A program made the position numbers and the translations under genes. From positions 6,794 through 29,916 of the forward strand of contig JAJQDK010000005.1 in NCBI GenBank assembly GCA_021202245.1: a stretch of 23,123 bases of DNA. Direction: 5' to 3'. Numbering within the stretch: position 1 is the first letter of the stretch; each line of letters opens with the position of its first letter. Shown one piece after another: positions 1 to 7,436 of this stretch. The stretch is from Clostridiales bacterium (lineage in GTDB: Bacteria; Bacillota; Clostridia; Oscillospirales; Acutalibacteraceae). A model generated the notes under the pieces. The model had not been told where the DNA came from. It worked only from the letters and a program-made list of their open reading frames with translations, and made no database searches.

Positions 1-6
1 CCTCCT
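1..6 (-). promoter_or_regulatory. Ribosome binding site of the next gene downstream of pyrH (outside window)
   Basis: The first six bases read AGGAGG on the minus strand, a perfect Shine-Dalgarno sequence about 100 bases after the pyrH stop. The gene it serves starts outside the window. frr (ribosome recycling factor) usually follows pyrH, so it is the likely gene, but this is inference only. Confidence 0.5.
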
Positions 7-101
7 AAAAATAATTTTTATCGGCGTTAATTTCATTATCTGAGCAGTAAAGCGAGATTGAGCGGGCAAAGCGGCTCAGCTTCGCTTCACCCGATTTAAA
101 T

Positions 102-815
102 TTAATCGTTTCCGTTTACGATTGTGCCGATATTTTCGCCGCATACGGCTTTGTAAATATTGTCCGGGTCCTCAATGCTGAAAACCAGTATCGGTATGCT
201 GTTGTCCTTGCAAAGCGAGGCGGCGGTGCTGTCCATTACGGCAAGGTCCTTGTTGAGAACCTCGTGATAGGAAACCGTGTCATATTTTACGGCGTCGGGA
301 TTCGTTTTGGGGTCACTGTCATAAACTCCGTCAACCATAGTGGCTTTCATAATAATATCCGCTTCTATCTCAGCCGCTCTCAGGGCTGCCGCCGTATCTG
401 TGCTGAAAAAGGGATTGCCCGTGCCGCAGCCGAAAATAACAACCCGTCCGGCTTCAAGATGACACACAGCCTTGTTGCGGATATAGGGTTCGGCGATTTG
501 ATGCATAGCAATTGCGGTTTGAACTCTTACAACCACACCGAGCTGCTCCAAAGCATCGCAGACGCCGAGAGCGTTAATTGTGGTTGCGAGCATACCCATA
601 TGGTCTGCTCTTGTCCTGTCCATTTTTCCGGAGCTTCTGCCGCGCCAGAAATTTCCGCCGCCGACAACTATGCCGACCTCTACTCCTGCATCAACGCATT
701 TTTTAATCGGCTCACAAATTCTCAGCACCGTATCAAAATCAATTCCGTGCTTTTCATCGCCTGCGAGCGATTCGCCCGAAAGCTTTAACAAAATTCTTTT
801 GTATTTCGGTTGCAT
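102..815 (-). CDS. pyrH: UMP kinase (uridylate kinase)
   Basis: Cytoplasmic amino-acid-kinase-fold enzyme that phosphorylates UMP to UDP with ATP in pyrimidine nucleotide synthesis. The N-terminus has the family signature KLSGESLAG, followed by GGGNFWRG (the nucleotide-binding glycine loop), the DHMGMLATTINAL segment and GTGNPFFSTDTAAALRA, all typical of bacterial PyrH. Length is 237 residues, normal for the family. I chose the ATG at 815 rather than the GTG at 824, because the GTG lies inside the GGGGTG ribosome site and the ATG is correctly spaced from it. The gene has its own promoter (853-881), whereas in many bacteria it follows rpsB-tsf; a Shine-Dalgarno for a downstream gene sits at the window edge. 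Nothing odd in the protein. Confidence 0.96.
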   Translation of the reverse strand: MQPKYKRILLKLSGESLAGDEKHGIDFDTVLRICEPIKKCVDAGVEVGIVVGGGNFWRGRSSGKMDRTRADHMGMLATTINALGVCDALEQLGVVVRVQTAIAMHQIAEPYIRNKAVCHLEAGRVVIFGCGTGNPFFSTDTAAALRAAEIEADIIMKATMVDGVYDSDPKTNPDAVKYDTVSYHEVLNKDLAVMDSTAASLCKDNSIPILVFSIEDPDNIYKAVCGENIGTIVNGND

Positions 816-852
816 ATACAACACCCCACTGTAATATTTTATAATTACTAAT

Positions 853-881
853 ATAATACAATAAAAGCTCTGTTTTGTAAA
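853..881 (-). promoter_or_regulatory. Promoter of pyrH
   Basis: On the minus strand TTTACA (876-881) and TATTAT (853-858) are separated by 17 bases, about 40 bases upstream of the pyrH start. Good sigma-A match and correct orientation. Confidence 0.6.
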
Positions 882-933
882 GGCAATATAACCAACATTT
901 TACTAAAAGGTGTATATAAAAATAATTTATGAA

Positions 934-962
934 TTGACATAATTATAGTTTTATTATAAGAT
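934..962 (+). promoter_or_regulatory. Putative plus-strand promoter upstream of the cohesin-like gene
   Basis: TTGACA (934-939), a 17-base spacer and TAAGAT (957-962). It is the best plus-strand promoter I found before the gene at 1178. A transcript from it would cross the tRNA-Ser gene in antisense before reaching that gene. Start site not proven. Confidence 0.4.
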
Positions 963-990
963 TGTATATGTAATAAATTTAGATAACGGA

Positions 991-1023
991 TAAAAAATAA
1001 CGCCGAATCACAGCGATTCAGCG
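991..1023 (-). terminator. Rho-independent terminator of tRNA-Ser
   Basis: On the minus strand a nine-pair stem (CGCTGAATC / GATTCGGCG, one G-T pair) with a five-base loop is followed by a T-rich tract. It lies directly after the tRNA-Ser 3' end. The plus strand has no T-run after the stem, so it should not stop plus-strand transcripts. Confidence 0.85.
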
Positions 1024-1031
1024 TTGCGTTA

Positions 1032-1124
1032 TGGCGGAGAGAAGGGGATTCGAACCCCTGATACGATGATTACCGTATACATGATTTCCAATCATGCTCC
1101 TTCGGCCGGCTCGGACACCTCTCC
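1032..1124 (-). tRNA. tRNA-Ser (anticodon GGA)
   Basis: A 93-base class II tRNA with encoded CCA. The acceptor stem starts GGAGAGG, the anticodon loop TTGGAAA gives anticodon GGA (reads UCC/UCU), the variable arm is long, the T-arm contains GGTTCGAATCC and the discriminator is G, as expected for serine. It has a promoter on one side and a terminator on the other, so it is a single-gene unit. Confidence 0.95.
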
Positions 1125-1138
1125 GTACACCGCTGACT

Positions 1139-1167
1139 ATTATAGCAAACATTTTAAGAAAAATCAA
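1139..1167 (-). promoter_or_regulatory. Promoter of tRNA-Ser
   Basis: Minus strand TTGATT (1162-1167), 17-base spacer, TATAAT (1139-1144), ending 14 bases before the tRNA 5' end. The -35 box abuts the Shine-Dalgarno of the oppositely oriented gene at 1178. Confidence 0.75.
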
Positions 1168-1177
1168 GGGGTGAATT

Positions 1178-1993
1178 ATGAAAAAATTATTTTTATACGT
1201 TGCTTGCTTGATTTTAATAATGCTCTCGGTGTTTTCGGTATCCGCCGGAGAAGCTGTCAGCTTTGAATGTGAGGACACAAGCTGTGACAACAACAGGCTT
1301 GTAACCGTAAATGTCAGGGCGGAATCCGACAAAAAGCTCAGCGCCGCAACCTTTGAATTCACCTTTGACGGAGAAATGTTTGAATACAGAAAGGTTAAGT
1401 CCGACGACAGCGGTACGATAGTTAAAGCAAATGATACCGATAATACGGTGTTGGTGGAATATTTGAACACCTACGGCAAGGATATATCGGACGGCGAGGT
1501 TATATTTACCGTAACACTCAAGGCGATAAATTCGGGTACCGGTTATCTTGATTTTACCGTGAGCAACTGCGTAGACGGAGATGTGAATTATATTGATGTC
1601 GGCGACTGCGTTTCGGCAAAGATAACGGTAAACGGCAGCGGCAGCAACAACGACTCCGGCTCGGATTCGGGCTCGGGAAGCAGCAGCGGCAGGAGCAAAT
1701 CGAGCGGCAGCAGTTCATCGGGCGGCAGGAGCAGCAGCGGCTCAAGCGGCAAAAGCTCACGCAACAGTGACAGTGAGGATGAAGAAACAACCTACGGCTC
1801 AACATACGACGAGCTCGGCGTACTGAATCCTGTTGACGACACAACAAAGCCCTTGATTGCCGGTATAATTATCGGCGCCGTAATTGCCGCAGCTCTTGTT
1901 CTTGTCTTTTTGGCGGGGAAACGCTCGGCAGTCAGGAAAAATAACGGCAATAACGATGAAGGTAATAATGACGAAGGCGGAGCATCCGATTAA
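1178..1993 (+). CDS. Secreted, membrane-anchored cohesin-like domain protein
   Basis: 271 residues. Order: signal peptide (about 1-24, MKK followed by a hydrophobic run and SVSAGEA); a beta-rich domain of about 125 residues (26-152) with the cohesin/carbohydrate-binding-domain-2-like pattern (TVNVRAESDKKLSAATFEF, FDGEMFEY, GEVIFTVTLKAI); a Ser/Gly/Asp linker (153-205); a single transmembrane helix (226-247) followed by KRSAVRK, so the C-terminus is inside. The design suits a surface display protein that presents one protein-binding module, as scaffoldins do for dockerin-bearing enzymes. Four cysteines (31, 36, 131, 144) could pair. The start follows an AAGGGGTGA ribosome site. A dockerin protein is encoded at 19864-21432 in the same window. 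Cohesin identity rests on pattern, not a search; another Ig-like fold is possible. Confidence 0.72.
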   Translation: MKKLFLYVACLILIMLSVFSVSAGEAVSFECEDTSCDNNRLVTVNVRAESDKKLSAATFEFTFDGEMFEYRKVKSDDSGTIVKANDTDNTVLVEYLNTYGKDISDGEVIFTVTLKAINSGTGYLDFTVSNCVDGDVNYIDVGDCVSAKITVNGSGSNNDSGSDSGSGSSSGRSKSSGSSSSGGRSSSGSSGKSSRNSDSEDEETTYGSTYDELGVLNPVDDTTKPLIAGIIIGAVIAAALVLVFLAGKRSAVRKNNGNNDEGNNDEGGASD

Positions 1994-2017
1994 GACCGGA
2001 AACCCCGCTTTTTTATT
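1974..2017 (+). terminator. Weak terminator of the cohesin-like gene
   Basis: AAGGCGG (1974-1980) can pair with CCGCTTT (2005-2011, one G-T pair) around the stop codon, followed by TTTTTATTTTT. The T-run is good; the stem is short and the loop long. Confidence 0.4.
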
Positions 2018-2097
2018 TTTCAAAAACAATTTCTTTAAATATTTTTATTATTTCTTTGCTGTCGTTTTTGAATAAGGAGTTAGACATAAGTTGAATT

Positions 2098-2998
2098 TTA
2101 CGTCTTACTTCCCTGAATGATATTTTTCTCTTTAAAGGTTTTGTTAACTGTGTTCAGCACACGTTTTTTATCCGCGCTCCACAACGGCGAGAGCAGCAGC
2201 CTTTTGTCGCCGTCGCCGGTAAGGCGATGAATTACAACATTTTCGGGCAAAGCCTCGACACAATCGCAGAGCAGGTCACCGTATTCATCGAGCGAAAGCC
2301 GTTTTGAATTTTCCTTTTTGAAAATCAATCGCCAAATCGGTATCCTTTAAGACGTGCAAAAGCTGGAGCTTAATTCCGTTTGACCTCTCCCCTGCGTACC
2401 TCACGGTTTCAAGCATCATTTCCCTTGTTTCGCCCGGAAGTCCCAAAATGACGTGAGTTATTACGTTAATATTGATTGAATGAAGCCTTGATACAGCGGT
2501 ATCGTACACTTCAAGGTCATACATCCGTCTGATGTAATCGGCGGTGGATTTATGAATTGTTTGCAGTCCGAGCTCAACCCAAACGGGCTTTATCCTGTTG
2601 AGCCTGTCAAGGAGGAAAATAACCTCGTCGGGCAAACAATCGGGACGGGTGGCAACGGATAAAGCGACGATTTCATCGTTATTTATTGCTTCAGAAAAGA
2701 TTTTTTTGAGGTAATCAATTTTTGCATACGTATTGGTAAAGGGCTGAAAATAAGCGATAAATTTCTTACAGTCGGTTTTGGATTTTATCCTTTGCTTTGC
2801 CTGTTCAATCTGCGCAGAAATGCCGAGCTGCGAGCTTGCGGAAAACTCGCCCGAACCGCCTCTGCTGCAAAAGATGCAGCCCTTATCGCTTAATGTGCCG
2901 TCACGGTTTGGGCAGGTCATACCGCCGTTTAAAGAGATTTTGTAGACCTTTTCGCCGAACGTGCTTTTTAAATATTCGTTTAAAGAATAATAATACAT
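2098..2998 (-). CDS. Radical SAM protein, TIGR01212/YhcC family, frameshifted
   Basis: Iron-sulfur radical S-adenosylmethionine protein of the YhcC family, function unknown. The cluster cysteines are C29, C41 and C44 (TCPNRDGT then CIFC), followed by FQPFTNTYA and the typical ELGLQTIH and THVILGLPGET stretches. The first frame ends early at 2285 after GKFKTAFAR. The expected continuation (RLSLDEYGDLLCDCVEALP ... VIHRLTGDGD ... PLWSADKKRVL) is intact in the next frame. Removing one A from the coding-strand AAAA (2302-2305) gives GKFKRLSLDEY and a single 299-residue product, the normal family length. So the gene is whole apart from one base: an assembly error or a recent mutation. It is a lone gene between the cohesin-like gene and a run of minus-strand genes. 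Confidence 0.88.
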
Positions 2999-3102
2999 AT
3001 TTCACCTATAACTCAGCTCAAGCCTTTATCCATACAAATAAAGACCGACTTGCGCAGCTGGCCTTTTTTGATGTCTTACGACAAGATTAGAGAGGAAAAT
3101 CT

Positions 3103-3213
3103 ATGAAAAAAATCTTGTTAGCTTGTTTAAAATGTTTTTTTGTTTACAAGTATATATTAAAGGCTCAGTGTGACAGCAAATTGAAATTTAAAACAAATTA
3201 CAGTGAATTTTAA
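3103..3213 (+). CDS. Possible 36-residue peptide, unsupported by homology
   Basis: ATG at 3103 with AGAGAGGA upstream opens a 36-codon frame (MKKILLACLKCFFVYKY ...), basic then hydrophobic, with three cysteines. It sits alone in the roughly 220-base AT-rich gap between two minus-strand genes and ends eight bases before the converging gene. No promoter is evident. It could be chance. Confidence 0.2.
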   Translation: MKKILLACLKCFFVYKYILKAQCDSKLKFKTNYSEF

Positions 3214-3220
3214 AAGAAGA

Positions 3221-3904
3221 TTAAGAAAATTTTTTTACATATTCCAGGAATTTAGAATACATATCGTCCTCAATATCCTCAAGCTCGTTATCCATTCCGC
3301 CGTTAAAGAACATTTTGGTGTGAATTTGCAGGGAAAGATAAGCGCCCACAAGATTTTTTCTGACCTCGTTTTGCATTTCATCACTAAGCCTGTCGCCGCA
3401 GGACAAGCCGAGATAAAGGTTGTTGTCCACAATTTGAGAGGATATTGCGGAGTTTTTAAGCTCAAAGGTGTTGAACATATGGAGTCCGTTAGAAAATTCT
3501 CTTAAAGAAAATTCTTCCTTGTCGGAGTCGTACTTTTTTTGCGACTCAAGGAACCGATTCTCACATTCATCGAGCGAAAAATCAGCCTTTGTAATGTAAT
3601 CGTGCATAAATTCGGGGTTGGTTGAAAGCACCTTGTAAAGGCGCATAGAATTTACCGCCGCTTCAAGGCAGGGAAAGGCGGAAAACTGCATATTGCTGTC
3701 ATTCAGCTTTAAAAAACTGTAGAGATTCTGAAATACAGCCTTGTTGATAACAACCAAAATCAGCCTTTCGTTTTCTCTGTAATCAGCCAAAATCGGATTG
3801 GTGATAAACTTCATGGTAAAGGCGTACGCCTTGTTCACATAAGCTTTAAAGCTGTCCTTAAAATCATTGAGAAATTCATATTCCTTAATAGTAAAACTAA
3901 ACAT
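3221..3904 (-). CDS. Hypothetical protein, last gene of the radical SAM operon
   Basis: Not recognised. About 227 residues, no signal peptide or membrane helix, so probably cytoplasmic. It is rich in Phe, Asn, Asp and Glu, with an acidic C-terminal segment (NELEDIEDDMYSKF) ending in KKFS. I start it at the ATG at 3904 because GAGG lies at proper spacing; an in-frame TTG at 3910 is also possible. Only a few bases separate it from the DUF2344 stop, so it is translated from the same mRNA. In related Clostridia this downstream slot is often filled by a ribonuclease E/G gene; here there is instead an unrelated protein with no visible catalytic motif. Confidence 0.75.
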   Translation of the reverse strand: MFSFTIKEYEFLNDFKDSFKAYVNKAYAFTMKFITNPILADYRENERLILVVINKAVFQNLYSFLKLNDSNMQFSAFPCLEAAVNSMRLYKVLSTNPEFMHDYITKADFSLDECENRFLESQKKYDSDKEEFSLREFSNGLHMFNTFELKNSAISSQIVDNNLYLGLSCGDRLSDEMQNEVRKNLVGAYLSLQIHTKMFFNGGMDNELEDIEDDMYSKFLEYVKKFS

Positions 3905-3913
3905 AATCAAGCC

Positions 3914-4573
3914 TCATCTAAATAAATTCATTTCCGAGTCATAAAGCTCGTTTCTGGTAATATCAGCGTCGTATGCTTTGCCGAAATATTTTTCAAGCGC
4001 GGTGATAATAAGGTTTGGATTGACATTATCACTGCTTCCGGCAGCAAGGATGACATTAAGCTCTGCAAAATCAAATTTTTCTTCAAGCGACCACGACTTG
4101 ATTCCGGGCTTAATATCCGCCGTCTTTATTCCCTTTTTGGTATGCTTTTCAATCTCAATTTTATCAAATGAAAGCAATTTATTAAGCTGTTCGCAGACAA
4201 TGCGGGAGCTTGTGGCTTCATCGCCGAGCCTGATTGTAAAATCGGCATACGCAACCTTTCCGGCTTTCATCACAGGCTCCGTAACCCCGAACACACAGAT
4301 TCCTCGGGGCAGACATTCGTTGAGCTTGGATATTATTTCTTCAAAAGAATAATTTTCATCCTCAAGCCTGATATCCATACACTCGTTTAACCCTCTGAAG
4401 CCGAGTGAAAGCGGCAGAGGAAAGGTGGCAAACGGATGAGGATTGAAGCCCTCGGTGTGCCATATCGGGAGCTTGCTTTTATGAAGCGCTCTGAGCATAC
4501 AGCGGTTAAGATCAAGGTGAGATATATAACGGCACTCGTAATCCTTTTTAAACCATACTCTTACGTTTTTCAA
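3914..4573 (-). CDS. DUF2344 / TIGR03936 radical SAM-linked protein
   Basis: Partner of the radical SAM protein encoded just upstream; in many bacteria the two are fused in one chain. The N-terminus NVRVWFKKDYECRYISHLDL, then RALHKSKLPIWHTEGFNPHP and PLPLSLGFRGLNECMDI, are the diagnostic DUF2344 blocks. Molecular function is unknown; a role in RNA modification or maturation has been suspected from genome context. The gene overlaps the end of the upstream gene by 26 bases (translational coupling). I prefer the TTG at 4573, nine bases after GGGAGG, over the GTG at 4582, which lies next to the ribosome site. About 219 residues, normal for a stand-alone form. Confidence 0.88.
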   Translation of the reverse strand: MKNVRVWFKKDYECRYISHLDLNRCMLRALHKSKLPIWHTEGFNPHPFATFPLPLSLGFRGLNECMDIRLEDENYSFEEIISKLNECLPRGICVFGVTEPVMKAGKVAYADFTIRLGDEATSSRIVCEQLNKLLSFDKIEIEKHTKKGIKTADIKPGIKSWSLEEKFDFAELNVILAAGSSDNVNPNLIITALEKYFGKAYDADITRNELYDSEMNLFR

Positions 4574-6404
4574 AGCAAACACCCTCCCCGTACCTTGCAG
4601 CTCCGCAATTATTGCATTTTAATCTGCAATGCGGAGTTGTGGTATTTTCATAAGCCTTTTTACATTCCTTAATAAGATAGTCCTTTGTTACGCCGTAGTC
4701 AATGTGATCCCAAGGCAAAACCTCATCAAAGGAGCGTCTGCGGTTTGCATAGAACGCAGGGTCTATTCCGCACTCGTCAAAGATTTCAAGCCACTTGTCA
4801 AGACTGAAGCAGTCGTTCCAACCGTCAAAATGGAAGCCTCTTTCGCAGGCAAGCTCCATAGCCCGGCAAAGCTTTCTGTCGCCTCTGGCAAAAACGGCTT
4901 CAAGATAACTTGTGTCGGCGTCGTGATAATTAAACTGAATTTTACGGGTTTTTATGCTTTCCTTAATGTGCTGCTGTTTTTCGTGAAGCCGGGGAATTGT
5001 ATCCTGCGGTTCCCATTGGAACGGAGTAAAGGGCTTGGGCACAAAGGATGAAGCGGAAACCGTAACCCTCACCGACTTGCCCTTGGGCTTATTCGGACAT
5101 TTGTAATAGGTATCCACAACAGCCTGTCCGAGGTTGGCAATATCCGCAACATCGTCAAGCGTTTCGGTGGGCAAGCCTATCATAAAGTAGAGCTTTACGG
5201 TTGTCCATCCGCCCTCAAAGGCGGTGGCGCAGGTCTGCAAAAGCTCGTCCTCTCTTACGTTTTTGTTTATTACATCTCGCATACGCTGATTTCCCGCTTC
5301 AGGAGCAAAGGTCAGTCCACTTTTACGGACGGTTTTAATTTTGTTCATTATATCATCGGTAAATCCGTCAACTCTGAGCGACGGCAGAGAAATGCTGGCC
5401 CTCTCATCTTTGCTCCACTCGTTGAGCTTATCAAGAAGCGGTACAATCTGACTGTAGTCGCTTGAGCTGAGCGACGAGAGCGACACCTCGTCATATCCGG
5501 TGTTTTCGCAAAGCGCTTTACACTGGGCATTGATAACATCGGGTGATTTTTCACGCACCGGTCTGTAGATAAAGCCTGCCTGACAAAAGCGGCAGCCTCT
5601 GATGCAGCCCCTGAAAATTTCCTGAACCGCTCTGTCGTGGACAATTTCAACAAGCGGAACAACAAAATTATCGGGATAATACGAGGTATTCATATCCTTA
5701 ATAAGCCTTTTGTGTATAACGGCGGGAGCGCCGTTTTTGGGAGTATAGCCGCTGATTGTGCCGTCGTCGTTATATTCAACATCATAGAGAGAGGGCACAT
5801 ATACGCCTTCTATCCTTGCGCACAGGGTCAAAAACTCTTCCTTAGTTTTGTTTTGTTCACGGCATTTTCTGAAAAGCTCGATGACCTCAAGGTCAACCTC
5901 CTCTCCCTCACCGATAAAGAATAAATCGACAAAATCGGCTATAGGCTCGGGATTGCAGGCGCACGGACCGCCTGCCGCCACAATCTGCCTGAGCTCACGG
6001 CGGTCGCAGCTTTTTATCGGCACATTTGAAAGCTTGAGCATATTAAGCATATTGGTGTAGCTAAGCTCATACTGCAAGGTAAAACCGATAAAATCAAAAT
6101 CGGAAACGGGGTCGCCGCTTTCAAGCGCATAAAGCGGAATATTATGCCTGCGCATTTCCTCCTCCATATCAATCCACGGGGCAAACACACGCTCACACCA
6201 TATGTAGGGAACCTCGTTAAATTGACTGTAGAGTATTTTCATACCGAGGTGCGACATTCCGACCTCATAGGTATCGGGAAAGCAAAAAGCAAACCGAACG
6301 TCCACATCCTTTTTATCCTTGATAACTTCATTAAGCTCACCGCCGACATATCTGCCGGGCTTTTGAACCTTTAAAAGCAATTTTTCGACTTCTTTGCTGA
6401 CCAT
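4548..6404 (-). CDS. Radical SAM protein, TIGR03960 family
   Basis: 618-residue radical SAM enzyme of unknown reaction. N-terminal part (about 1-230) resembles a B12-binding-like fold (CFPDTYEVGMSHLGMKIL, AAGGPCACNPEPIADFVD). The radical SAM domain follows, with C267, C271 and C274 in GCIRGCRFCQAGF binding the 4Fe-4S cluster, then SLSSLSSSDYS and FAPEAGNQRMRDVINK. The C-terminus carries a CRLKCNNCGA ... GVCF cysteine group, seen at the junction where other species fuse DUF2344; here DUF2344 is a separate overlapping gene. The ATG follows GGAGG. It lies 13 bases after the M50 protease gene in one operon. Confidence 0.92.
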   Translation of the reverse strand: MVSKEVEKLLLKVQKPGRYVGGELNEVIKDKKDVDVRFAFCFPDTYEVGMSHLGMKILYSQFNEVPYIWCERVFAPWIDMEEEMRRHNIPLYALESGDPVSDFDFIGFTLQYELSYTNMLNMLKLSNVPIKSCDRRELRQIVAAGGPCACNPEPIADFVDLFFIGEGEEVDLEVIELFRKCREQNKTKEEFLTLCARIEGVYVPSLYDVEYNDDGTISGYTPKNGAPAVIHKRLIKDMNTSYYPDNFVVPLVEIVHDRAVQEIFRGCIRGCRFCQAGFIYRPVREKSPDVINAQCKALCENTGYDEVSLSSLSSSDYSQIVPLLDKLNEWSKDERASISLPSLRVDGFTDDIMNKIKTVRKSGLTFAPEAGNQRMRDVINKNVREDELLQTCATAFEGGWTTVKLYFMIGLPTETLDDVADIANLGQAVVDTYYKCPNKPKGKSVRVTVSASSFVPKPFTPFQWEPQDTIPRLHEKQQHIKESIKTRKIQFNYHDADTSYLEAVFARGDRKLCRAMELACERGFHFDGWNDCFSLDKWLEIFDECGIDPAFYANRRRSFDEVLPWDHIDYGVTKDYLIKECKKAYENTTTPHCRLKCNNCGAARYGEGVCFEKRKSMV

Positions 6405-6417
6405 ATTTTAACCTCCG

Positions 6418-7029
6418 TCAGTAATATCTGTTATTTTTCATAATAAGGGAAAGTATAAGATAAATACAAATCAGGAGCAGCGAAAAGTTGTATCGGGAAT
6501 TGAACAAAAGCAAAAATCCGAGAGCTGCAAGCGGAAATATAAAAATAAAGGTTATTATATTTACAGCTTTCTCCGAAGCTGCGTCCGAAAATCTGCGGCT
6601 GAGAAGCAAATACAGCATCTGTCCTCCGTCAAGGGACAATACCGGCAATAAATTAAAAAGACAAACCGATATATTTGCAAAAGCGAGACTTAAGAATATT
6701 TCACTGCTGAATATTAAGTATAACAGATATAGGAAAATAAAACAAATAAAATTAGCAAAGGGGCCGAAAAAAATTATTAAAAAGTTTTGAAAAACACTTC
6801 TCTGCTGACGTCGGCTGTCACTGACAGTAATTTCAAAAAGCGATATTTTTATTTTATCGGGAGGTCCGCCGAGCAGACATATTAAAATGAGATGACCTGT
6901 TTCGTGTAAAATCACGGCAAGCAAACAATATAAATAATTTTGAAAAGCGCCGAGTATGATACACAAGGCGGTAAGGCAAATGAACAGATAGGAAATTGTG
7001 ACCTCGGCAGAGCGCAGCTTAAGCTTCAT
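6418..7029 (-). CDS. M50 family intramembrane zinc metalloprotease, SpoIVFB-like
   Basis: Multi-pass membrane protease of the site-2 protease family. The zinc ligands and catalytic glutamate are in HETGH (42-46) within a helix; the third ligand is D134 in NLLPVLSLDGGQM; GPFANF (89-94) is also conserved in the family. At 203 residues it is short, as SpoIVFB-type enzymes without CBS domains are. SpoIVFB cleaves pro-sigma-K in the mother cell of sporulating Bacilli; that substrate is assumed here, not shown. Its start overlaps the end of the upstream SpoIVFA-like gene by 11 bases, mirroring the spoIVFA-spoIVFB arrangement. Confidence 0.88.
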   Translation of the reverse strand: MKLKLRSAEVTISYLFICLTALCIILGAFQNYLYCLLAVILHETGHLILICLLGGPPDKIKISLFEITVSDSRRQQRSVFQNFLIIFFGPFANFICFIFLYLLYLIFSSEIFLSLAFANISVCLFNLLPVLSLDGGQMLYLLLSRRFSDAASEKAVNIITFIFIFPLAALGFLLLFNSRYNFSLLLICIYLILSLIMKNNRYY

Positions 7030-7393
7030 CTTGAGTTGAGCCGCCGAATAAGCTGTTCAGGCTGTAGCCGTCATTATCCGTGCCGCTGTCAAAGATAACC
7101 GAGCTGTTAAGCTGTGAATAATACCAATCCCGCACATTTGAATAGACATCGCTTCCGATGCTTTTCAGTACAAAAGCCGCAAGCGCAATCAGGATGCACA
7201 AAACGAGCTGAATTGTAATAAGATACTGCTTAGGAGAGCTTTTTTTCTTTTTCGGAATTTTATTTTTGCTTTCCGTATTATCATCGCCGTATGTATCGGC
7301 ATCAAACTCATTCACACGGGCAGGGTATTCCGAGCGAGATACCGACTGCCAGTCCTCGTCATATGTAATCTGATTTTTGTTTTCTTCGCTCAA
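7019..7393 (-). CDS. Short SpoIVFA-like single-pass membrane protein
   Basis: 124 residues: a charged cytoplasmic N-terminus ending in KKKKSSPKQ, one transmembrane helix (about 57-76, LITIQLVLCILIALAAFVL) and a roughly 45-residue outer segment (DVYSNVRDWYYSQLNSS). Position directly before, and overlapping, the M50 protease suggests the SpoIVFA partner role. SpoIVFA proteins normally continue into a LytM/M23 domain; none is present, and the next gene begins immediately, so this is a minimal or truncated form. Start is TTG at 7393, seven bases after GAGGTG; that ribosome site lies in a hairpin (7403-7427). Family assignment comes from context and topology, not a search. Confidence 0.68.
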   Translation of the reverse strand: MSEENKNQITYDEDWQSVSRSEYPARVNEFDADTYGDDNTESKNKIPKKKKSSPKQYLITIQLVLCILIALAAFVLKSIGSDVYSNVRDWYYSQLNSSVIFDSGTDNDGYSLNSLFGGSTQDEA

Positions 7394-7402
7394 AAAACAT
7401 CA

Positions 7403-7427
7403 CCTCAATGCAATATATGCACTGAGG
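7403..7427 (-). promoter_or_regulatory. Hairpin covering the Shine-Dalgarno of the SpoIVFA-like gene
   Basis: CCTCA-G-TGCA / TGCA-T-TGAGG on the minus strand with a five-base loop. The 3' arm contains the GAGG used by the gene at 7393. Six T residues follow after five bases, so it may also act as a weak terminator for the MATE gene. Confidence 0.5.
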
Positions 7428-7436
7428 CGGACAAAT

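Noticed and set aside
40..79. CTGAGC / GCTCAG inverted repeat after pyrH
   Set aside because: Long unpaired interior and no T-run; too weak to call a terminator.
1018..1470. Minus-strand frame over tRNA-Ser and the cohesin-like gene
   Set aside because: Antisense shadow that runs through a tRNA.
1640..1770. Repetitive GGCAGC-type tract that looks like a repeat array
   Set aside because: It encodes the Ser/Gly linker of the cohesin-like protein. The units are irregular and there are no spacers, so it is not a CRISPR or tandem-repeat locus.
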